Below, one piece after another: positions 1-5,152 of a stretch of 6,048 nucleotides of DNA. This DNA is from Bacteroidia bacterium (GTDB taxonomy: Bacteria > Bacteroidota > Bacteroidia > Bacteroidales > BM523), in contig JACQWN010000306.1 of the NCBI GenBank assembly GCA_016209245.1, positions 1-6,048 of the forward strand. The letters are read 5' to 3'. The first letter of the stretch is position 1. Every line of letters begins with the position of its first letter. The notes beneath the pieces are model-generated. The model worked only from the letters and a program-made list of their open reading frames with translations, did no database searches and was not told the DNA's origin. A program made the position numbers and the translations under genes.

Positions 1-74
1 GAATTACGAACGATAAACATAGTGTGATGTTCAATCAGATTGCAAATATTTATCAATCTGTAAATTCGTAATTC
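1..74. repeat. Nested inverted repeat at the left edge
   Basis: The ten bases at 1-10 (gaattacgaa) are the exact reverse complement of 65-74 (ttcgtaattc). Inside them, cagattg at 36-42 pairs exactly with caatctg at 54-60 across an 11-base loop. The DNA could therefore form an inner 7-bp hairpin with outer 10-bp arms. The left arm begins at the first base of the window, so the repeat may extend further. There is no U-tract, so it is not an obvious terminator. It could be an extragenic repeat, a protein-binding site or the end of a small non-autonomous element. The symmetry is directly visible; the role is unknown. Confidence 0.6.
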
Positions 75-96
75 GTATATTCGTAAAAAATTCGTA
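64..96 (+). repeat. Cluster of four ATTCGTA motifs
   Basis: The heptamer ATTCGTA occurs at 64-70, 71-77, 79-85 and 90-96, so the spacing is irregular (7, 8 and 11 bases). The first copies overlap the right arm of the inverted repeat, and the inverted form TACGAA is present at 5-10. The cluster sits about 85 bases upstream of the likely start at 182 and upstream of the promoter-like element at 152-159. It could be a multi-site operator or simply an extragenic repeat of the genome. The copies are certain; the function is not known. Confidence 0.6.
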
Positions 97-151
97 CTTC
101 GATGAGATAATCCGTATGAAATTATACTGACCTAAATAGTAACAAAATTTG

Positions 152-159
152 TATCTTTG
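152..159 (+). promoter_or_regulatory. Promoter-like -7 element (TATCTTTG)
   Basis: TATCTTTG matches the Bacteroidota primary-sigma -7 consensus TAnnTTTG exactly. It lies 22 bases before the ATG at 182, which would give a short leader. At the expected distance upstream (about 127-132) there is no clean TTTG -33 box, only a weak TGAC. It would drive the ATPase-nuclease pseudogene at 182-1711 and perhaps the genes after it. The match is seen directly; promoter activity is inferred. Confidence 0.5.
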
Positions 160-181
160 AAAAAAATATAGAATTATTTCA

Positions 182-1711
182 ATGAAAAATTTACCGGTAG
201 GAAAGAAGGAATTTTAAAAGCTAATAAACGAAAATAATATTTATGTTGATAAAACAGAGCATATCTACAAGCTAATATCAACAGGCTCGTATTATTTTTT
301 ATCCAGACCCCGTCGCTTCGGCAAGTCTTTGCTTGTTAATACTTTGAAAGAAATATTCAATGGTAATAAAAAACTATTTAGAGAACTTTGGATATACGAT
401 AAAATTGACTGGGAAAAATATCCTGTTATTAAAATTGATTTTAGCGAAATTGATTATGAAAAACAACCATTATATGAAGCAATAATTGATGAAATATTGA
501 TAATTTCAAAGCAAAATAATATTAAACTTACTAATAATACACTCAAAAAAAATTTTAGAGAACTTATACAAAAACTATCAGGAAAGAATAAAGTAGTAAT
601 ATTAATAGATGAATACGACAAGCCAATCATTGATTATATTGATAATATAAGAAAAGCAGAAGAAAACAGAAAAATACTTAAAAATTTTTATTCGGTTTTA
701 AAACCTGCAGATCGTTTTTTAAAATTTGTTTTTATTACCGGCGTATCTAAGTTCAGTCAGGTTTCTCTTTTTTCCGACCTGAATAATCTGAATGATATTA
801 CTTTAAACAGAAAATACAATAATATGCTTGGATATACTCAGGAAGAATTAGAAAAATATTTTCCGGAATATATAAAACTACTGGCTGAACATTATAAAGA
901 TATTTATCCAGATATAAAAAGAGAAATAAAAGAACATTATAATGGATATTCCTGGGATGGTAAGAATTTTGTGTATAATCCTTTTTCTATTTTAGGCTTA
1001 TTTGAAAATATACAATTCGGCGATTATTGGTTCAGAACAGGAACACCGACATTTCTTACTAAATTGATTAAAACTAAAAATTATACAGCATTTGATCTTG
1101 AAAAGAAAAAAGTCTATGGCTCCGACCTCGATAAATATGAAATAAAAAACATTACCCTGCTCCCGCTTTTATTTCAAACCGGGTATCTGACCATAAAAGA
1201 AGCGGATCTTTCGGACGACACTTATTTACTCGACTATCCGAACAAAGAGGTAGCGAAATCCTTTTCGGTTCATTTGTTAAATGAACTGAACGGCGGCAGG
1301 GCGGGACAGGCGAGCTCGCTGTTGATTGATATGATACAGGCCGTCAGGGAGCAGCGTATTGAAAAATTTATTGATCTAATCAATGCTCTTTTCAAAGGTA
1401 TTCCCTATACTATAGCCGAAGAAAAAGAAAAATATTTTCATTCGATATTTTACATTATTGTCAGATTGCTCGGTTTTACCATTGAATCGGAAATATTGAC
1501 CATTGACGGACGTATTGATTCGGTAGTATTTACCGATAATTTTATTTATATAATAGAATTAAAGGCACAACAAAGTTCAAAAAAAGCCATTAAGCAAATT
1601 AAAGACAAAGAATATTGTATGAAATATGCCGATGACAAACGGAAAAAAATATTGCTTGGTATAAATTTTAATACGAAAACAAAAAAAATAGATGATTATG
1701 TGTATGAATGA
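182..1711 (+). pseudogene. AAA-ATPase-like / PD-(D/E)XK nuclease protein, broken by an early stop codon
   Basis: This is a member of the predicted AAA-ATPase family (PF09820-like) with a C-terminal PD-(D/E)XK nuclease domain (PDDEXK_9, PF08011-like), a multi-copy, poorly characterised family in Bacteroidota. Reading from ATG 182, the frame gives MKNLPVGKKEF, then TAA at 215-217, then KLINENNIYVDKTEHIYKLI and the family's loop SRPRRFGKSL (codons 41-50). The Walker B-like motif VVILIDEYD has its aspartate at codon 143. The nuclease residues are D446 (GRID), E459 and K461 (IIELK). The full span of about 509 residues fits the family. The longest uninterrupted frame starts at TTG 329, after the nucleotide-binding loop, so a protein from there would lack ATP binding. 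No in-frame ATG, GTG or TTG lies between the TAA and 329. A single substitution (AAA or GAA to TAA) explains the lesion. A sequencing error is the main alternative. Codons for roughly 340-380 are much richer in G+C than the rest. Confidence 0.8.
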
Positions 1712-1765
1712 CTGGCTGATGATTAGTCCAATACATAAATTATTCAGGCTAAAATTACAATTGTT

Positions 1766-3340
1766 ATGAAAAAAGAATTTAACGATACCGGTGTGTGTGT
1801 TCCAAATATGCATTATATGGTTGACACAAGCAAGCAAATTAATGAAATATTACATAATTTGATTAAACGCGGAAAATATTTTACCATTAACCGTGCAAGA
1901 CAATTTGGTAAAACTACAACCATCTTTTTGCTTTCGGAATATCTGAAAAAAAAACATGATTATTTTGTAATACGAACAAGTTTTGAAGGAACAGGCGATG
2001 AGATTTTTAATACCCCTAAAAATTTTAGCAAAGGTATTTTGAAACATATCTCTATTAAAAATAAATTGATAAATCCTGAAATCTCGGAAGATTTTGAGCA
2101 AGCAAGCACTAAAGTCTCAAATCTTGATGATCTTTCTTATTTTATTACTCAATATGTTAAGAAAAAAGAAAAAAAAATTGTATTAATAATTGACGAAGTT
2201 GATAAATCGTCTAATAATCAGCTCTTTTTGAGCTTTCTCGGGATGTTAAGGGATAAATATTTATTGCGTAACCAAGGTTCTGATTATACATTCCACTCTG
2301 TAATACTTGCAGGAGTTCATGATATTAAAACTTTAAAAGTAAAGATTCGTGACGGGAAAGAAGCTAAACTAAACAGCCCATGGAACATTGCTGTTGACTT
2401 TGATATTGACCTAAGCTTTAAGCCCGATGCAATTGTTACAATGCTTGATGATTACACTCAAACCACAGGCATTAAAATGGACAAAAAAACAATATCTGAA
2501 AAACTATACTATTATACATCCGGCTATCCATACCTTGTCAGTAAGCTCTGCAAATTTATTGACGAAAAAATAATCACCCAAAGAAAATCTCAAAACTGGA
2601 CTTTGCAGGATGTGGAAGACGCATTTGAAATGATTGTTTACAGTGGATATTCAACAACCCTGTTTGATAGCATAGCTAAAAATTTACAAAATAATTCAAA
2701 ATTATATAATTTTATTTATGATATTGTTATTCAAAATAAAACGAAATCTTTTGTTATTAATGACATTATTGTATATCTTGCTTATACTTATGGAATTATT
2801 AAAAATCAAAATAATAAATGCTCAATTCATAACCGTATTTTTGAACAACGTATTTACGACTTGATACTTTCAATTCTTGATAATTCAAATCATTTTAAAT
2901 CAGCTATTTTTCACGATAAATACTATTCAGGTAATGACCTGAATATGTCTTATATTTTACAACGGTTTCAACAATTTTTCAAAGAAAGCTATTCGCAAAA
3001 AGATAAAACTTTTATAGAAAGGGAAGGCAAATTATTATTTTTATCTTATCTGAAACCCATAATAAACAGTAACGGATACGATTTTAAAGAACCTGTTGTT
3101 GGTGATGAGAGAAGAATGGATATTGTTATTACATTCAACAAAAAACGTTATGTAACGGAGCTTAAAATTTGGCGAGGAGCTAAATATCACCAAACCGGCT
3201 TACAACAGTTAAGCGATTATCTTGATATATATTCGTTAAAAAATGGCTATTTGGTGATTTTCGATTTTAATAAAGACAAACAATACAAACAAGAACAAAT
3301 AAGATTTAAAGACAAAGATATTTTTGCTGTCCGGGTGTAG
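1766..3340 (+). CDS. AAA-like ATPase with C-terminal PD-(D/E)XK nuclease domain
   Basis: The frame encodes 524 residues and is intact. The N-terminus (FNDTGVCVPNMHYMVD) resembles the usual opening of a Bacteroidota AAA-like ATPase family, which supports the ATG at 1766. A P-loop-like NRARQFGKTT spans residues 42-51. A Walker B motif, IVLIIDEVD, has D143 and E144. A middle helical region (YYTSGYPYLVSKLC, around 252-265) resembles the lid found in STAND-like and archaeal-type ATPases. The C-terminal domain carries a nuclease signature: D452 (RRMDIV), then E465-L-K467, followed by GLQQLSDYLD with the glutamines usual after the catalytic core. No signal peptide or membrane segment is seen. It starts 54 bases after the pseudogene at 182-1711 and has the same ATPase-plus-nuclease plan, but it is a different subfamily, not a copy. 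The substrate is unknown; roles in defence or mobile-element biology have been suspected for such fusions. No clear promoter precedes it, so it may be read from upstream. Confidence 0.82.
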   Translation: MKKEFNDTGVCVPNMHYMVDTSKQINEILHNLIKRGKYFTINRARQFGKTTTIFLLSEYLKKKHDYFVIRTSFEGTGDEIFNTPKNFSKGILKHISIKNKLINPEISEDFEQASTKVSNLDDLSYFITQYVKKKEKKIVLIIDEVDKSSNNQLFLSFLGMLRDKYLLRNQGSDYTFHSVILAGVHDIKTLKVKIRDGKEAKLNSPWNIAVDFDIDLSFKPDAIVTMLDDYTQTTGIKMDKKTISEKLYYYTSGYPYLVSKLCKFIDEKIITQRKSQNWTLQDVEDAFEMIVYSGYSTTLFDSIAKNLQNNSKLYNFIYDIVIQNKTKSFVINDIIVYLAYTYGIIKNQNNKCSIHNRIFEQRIYDLILSILDNSNHFKSAIFHDKYYSGNDLNMSYILQRFQQFFKESYSQKDKTFIEREGKLLFLSYLKPIINSNGYDFKEPVVGDERRMDIVITFNKKRYVTELKIWRGAKYHQTGLQQLSDYLDIYSLKNGYLVIFDFNKDKQYKQEQIRFKDKDIFAVRV

Positions 3341-3377
3341 TTAATTACTTATATGTTACGATTCCCAATACTTTAAT

Positions 3378-3385
3378 TAAATTTG
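3378..3385 (+). promoter_or_regulatory. Promoter-like -7 element (TAAATTTG)
   Basis: TAAATTTG fits the Bacteroidota -7 consensus TAnnTTTG. It ends 20 bases before the ATG at 3406, within the 65-base gap after the ATPase-nuclease gene. No good TTTG box is found 19-21 bases upstream, and the gap is so AT-rich that a chance match is likely. If real, it would let the AlbA_2 gene be transcribed separately from the two genes before it. Confidence 0.35.
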
Positions 3386-3405
3386 CCTGTTAATTTTATA
3401 AAATC

Positions 3406-4779
3406 ATGTCTTTACCAATCAATATAGCTGATTTACTAAACGGTTCTACTGTTGAATGGGAAAGGATTGAGTTTAAACAAGGCTGGAATCCGGAAGATGT
3501 ACTACATACAATTTGTGCTTTTGCTAATGATTTTAATAACTGGGGTGGGGGTTATATTGTTATCGGGATTGAAGAAAAAAACGGAAGACCGGTATTACCT
3601 CCAAAAGGTCTCAAAATCGAACAAATTGATTCTTTACAAAAAAAATTATTAGAGCTTAGTCATAAAATTATTCCAAACTATTTTCCGATAGTAGTTCCTG
3701 TATTTTTCCGGAAAAAACAGATATTGATCATCTGGACTCCAGGCGGCGATACACGACCCTATAAAGCACCTGTTTCTCTTGGAAAAAAGCCTCAATTTGC
3801 CTATTACATCCGACGTTATTCATCTACTGTAAAAGCGAGCATTTCTGAGGAAAAACAATTACTTGAGCTTACTGCAAAAGTACCATTTGACGACCGAATA
3901 AATCATCATGCAGATATTGATGATTTACAACTTCAATTAATCAAATCTTTCCTGAAAGAAACAGGGAGCGAACTATATAATAATACAGATCCATACTCAT
4001 TTTCAGACTTATGCCTGCAAATGCAAATAGTAAGAGGTCCGGCAGAATATTTAAAACCTGTAAATGTCGGATTGCTTATGTTTAATGATAAGCCGGAACA
4101 ATTCTTTAAAGGTGCAAAAATTGAAATTATTGAATACTACGATGAGGTTGGCGATAATTTTACAGAAAAAGAATTTACCGGTCCAATTCATACTCAATTG
4201 AGAACCGCGCTTCAATATATAAAAAATACGGTCTTAAAGGAAGTTGTAAATAAAGTGACAGGATATGCAGAAGCTGTAAGATTTTTTAACTATCCTTATG
4301 AGGCAATCGAAGAATCACTTGCCAACGCAGTATACCACAGAAGCTATGAGCATATGAGTTCAATTGAGGTCAATATGCGTCCAGACTGTATTGAAATCCT
4401 GTCATTTCCCGGTCCGGTTCCTCCTGTAGATAACGAATTGCTCAAAAAACCAAGAGTCGTTGCTCGGGTTTATCGTAATAGAAGAATAGGCGGTTTTCTT
4501 AAAGAATTGCATATGACCGAAGGTAGAAGTACGGGTATTCCTAAAATAAGAAATGCCATGAAGAAAAATGGAAATCCAAATCCTGTTTTTGAAACTGATA
4601 CTGATAGAACATATTTCCTTACGATTTTACCTATACATCCGCACTTTATCGAAGCACAAGTCAGAGACCAAGTCAGAGACCAAGTTAATGACCAAGTTAA
4701 TGACCAAGTTAATGACCAAGTTAATGACCAAGTTAATGACCAAGTTAATGACCAAGTTAATGACCAAGTTAATGACTGA
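3406..4779 (+). CDS. AlbA_2 (Schlafen-like) ATP-binding protein, truncated after a DQVN repeat tail
   Basis: The 457-residue frame has an N-terminal AlbA_2/Schlafen-type domain (about 15-160), marked by EWERIEFKQGW (17-27), CAFAND (37-42) and GGGYIVIGIEE (47-57). A GHKL-type ATP-binding region (HATPase_c_4-like, about 290-410) follows: an N-box EESLANAVYHRSY with N307, a G1-like IEILSFPGPVP (329-339) and a G2-like EGRSTGIPKIRNAM (372-385). This matches the COG2865 group, annotated as predicted transcriptional regulators or RecG-like proteins. Residues 418-457 are ten tetrapeptides: QVRD twice, then QVND eight times. The frame stops at TGA 4777-4779, directly after the last repeat, whereas relatives continue into a winged-helix domain that is found here in another frame (4776-5000). 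Restoring one base near 4776 would give an uninterrupted protein of about 531 residues. The molecular role is unproven; nucleic-acid binding by the AlbA_2 and winged-helix parts is inferred from family. ATG 3406 is the first start of the frame. Confidence 0.82.
   Translation: MSLPINIADLLNGSTVEWERIEFKQGWNPEDVLHTICAFANDFNNWGGGYIVIGIEEKNGRPVLPPKGLKIEQIDSLQKKLLELSHKIIPNYFPIVVPVFFRKKQILIIWTPGGDTRPYKAPVSLGKKPQFAYYIRRYSSTVKASISEEKQLLELTAKVPFDDRINHHADIDDLQLQLIKSFLKETGSELYNNTDPYSFSDLCLQMQIVRGPAEYLKPVNVGLLMFNDKPEQFFKGAKIEIIEYYDEVGDNFTEKEFTGPIHTQLRTALQYIKNTVLKEVVNKVTGYAEAVRFFNYPYEAIEESLANAVYHRSYEHMSSIEVNMRPDCIEILSFPGPVPPVDNELLKKPRVVARVYRNRRIGGFLKELHMTEGRSTGIPKIRNAMKKNGNPNPVFETDTDRTYFLTILPIHPHFIEAQVRDQVRDQVNDQVNDQVNDQVNDQVNDQVNDQVNDQVND
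4657..4776 (+). repeat. Ten tandem 12-bp repeats encoding QVRD/QVND
   Basis: Two units of caagtcagagac (4657-4680) are followed by eight identical units of caagttaatgac (4681-4776). The array is in frame with the AlbA_2 gene and encodes a hydrophilic tetrapeptide tail of 40 residues. Because the unit is a multiple of three, gain or loss of whole units changes tail length but not reading frame. Identity of the last eight units at the DNA level points to recent expansion or homogenisation by slippage. Relatives in this family carry similar QVxD-type tails between the ATPase region and the winged helix, so it probably acts as a linker or oligomerisation segment (inference). Confidence 0.95.
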
Positions 4780-5000
4780 AGGTGTTAAGGTTCTGTTCTA
4801 AACCAAAAAGTAGAGATGAAATACTTATATCCTTAGGACTTACAAATCATTTTTATAATTTTAAAAGATACATAAAACCTGCTATCATTAATGGTTGGTT
4901 AAAAATGACTATTCCAGATAAACCCAGAAGCAGAAACCAAAAATATAAAACTACTGATACAGGTAAAAATTTGTATCTTCTAAGACTGTACTCTAAATAA
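4776..5000 (+). pseudogene. Displaced C-terminal winged-helix domain of the AlbA_2 protein
   Basis: Reading from 4776 gives LKVLRFCSKPKSRDEILISLGL, then TNHFYNFKRYIKPAIINGWLKMTIPDKPRSRNQKY, ending with a TAA at 4998-5000. The pattern of FC-x-KPKSR-x-EIL, a helix, and then MTIPDKP-x-S-x-x-QKY with T-x-x-GK is typical of the winged-helix C-terminus of AlbA_2/COG2865 proteins. It lies one frame away from the gene at 3406-4779. Within the repeats this frame is closed by TGA codons, so the shift must sit at the repeat end: one extra base (for example CC instead of C at 4776) joins DQVND to LKVLRFC. Alternatively, GTG 4782 lies two bases after the upstream TGA and could allow coupled reinitiation, giving a separate 72-residue DNA-binding protein. 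I favour a frameshift mutation or a sequence error next to the repeat array. Confidence 0.75.
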
Positions 5001-5022
5001 AAAGTCTGCAAAGCAGGCTTTT
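5000..5022 (-). terminator. Hairpin terminator shared by tRNA-Asp and the convergent gene
   Basis: Bases 5000-5009 (aaaagtctgc) pair with 5013-5022 (gcaggctttt) around a three-base loop. Read on the minus strand, the stem has one A/C mismatch and is followed by TTTTTATTTAG, a good rho-independent terminator directly after the 3' end of tRNA-Asp. Read on the plus strand the mismatch becomes a U-G wobble, and the U-run is part of the stem, so it may work in both directions. It overlaps the last base of the stop codon of the winged-helix fragment. Confidence 0.75.
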
Positions 5023-5023
5023 G

Positions 5024-5097
5024 CGGTCCGGACGGGGCTCGAACCCGCGACCTCCGGCGTGACAGGCCGGCATTCTAACCAACTGAACTACCGAACC
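5024..5097 (-). tRNA. tRNA-Asp (anticodon GTC)
   Basis: The 74-base minus-strand gene folds as a complete cloverleaf. The acceptor stem is GGTTCGG with CCGGACC (one U-G pair), the D stem is GTTC/GAAT, the anticodon stem is CCGGC/GCCGG around loop CTGTCAC, and the T stem is GCGGG/CCCGT around TTCGAGC. The anticodon GTC reads aspartate codons GAC and GAU. The discriminator is G, as expected for tRNA-Asp. The next bases are CAA, so CCA is not encoded and must be added after transcription. It is followed by a hairpin terminator and preceded by its own promoter-like pair inside the end of the helicase gene. Confidence 0.97.
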
Positions 5098-5121
5098 AAT
5101 TTCGTTCATTATAAAAACATG

Positions 5122-5152
5122 CAAAACTACACAATTAGTTTGATTTTTCAAA
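5122..5152 (-). promoter_or_regulatory. Promoter of tRNA-Asp (TTTG-N19-TAGTTTTG)
   Basis: On the minus strand TTTG (5152-5149) is followed after exactly 19 bases by TAGTTTTG (5129-5122). This fits the Bacteroidota -33/-7 promoter consensus of TTTG and TAnnTTTG with a 19-21-base spacer. Transcription would begin near 5115, giving a leader of about 18 bases before the mature tRNA end at 5097. The -33 box lies within the last codons of the helicase gene, so the tRNA need not depend on read-through. This is the best promoter match in the window. Confidence 0.7.

Noticed and set aside
215..217. TAA reassigned to an amino acid (alternative genetic code)
   Set aside because: The helicase gene and the winged-helix fragment both end at TAA in the expected place, and no other in-frame TAA occurs in the well-supported genes, so a simple nonsense mutation is more likely.
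1577..1837. Minus-strand open frame of 86 codons spanning the end of the first gene and the start of the second
   Set aside because: It lies antisense to the nuclease end of one gene and the start of the next, is rich in Phe/Ile as expected from the complement of Lys/Asn-rich coding DNA, and shows no family features.
1850..2101. Minus-strand open frame of 83 codons inside the second ATPase-nuclease gene
   Set aside because: It is fully contained antisense to a well-supported gene, with composition typical of a reverse-complement shadow.
4657..4776. CRISPR array
   Set aside because: The repeats are 12 bp, directly adjacent with no spacers, and in frame with a coding sequence.
4771..4790. Programmed ribosomal frameshift joining the AlbA_2 gene to the winged helix
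   Set aside because: No slippery heptamer of the X-XXY-YYZ type is present at the junction and no clear stimulatory hairpin follows closely. Base loss or reinitiation explains it more simply.
4568..4801. Plus-strand frame giving repeated KLMT through the repeat array
   Set aside because: It is the alternate-frame reading of the same 12-bp repeats and has no recognisable sequence outside them. It matters only as a possible intermediate frame if two shifts occurred.
5024..5050. tRNA 3' end as an attachment site with a direct repeat in the window
   Set aside because: I found no second copy of the tRNA 3' sequence between 1 and 5000 and no integrase gene. An att site could still exist outside the window.
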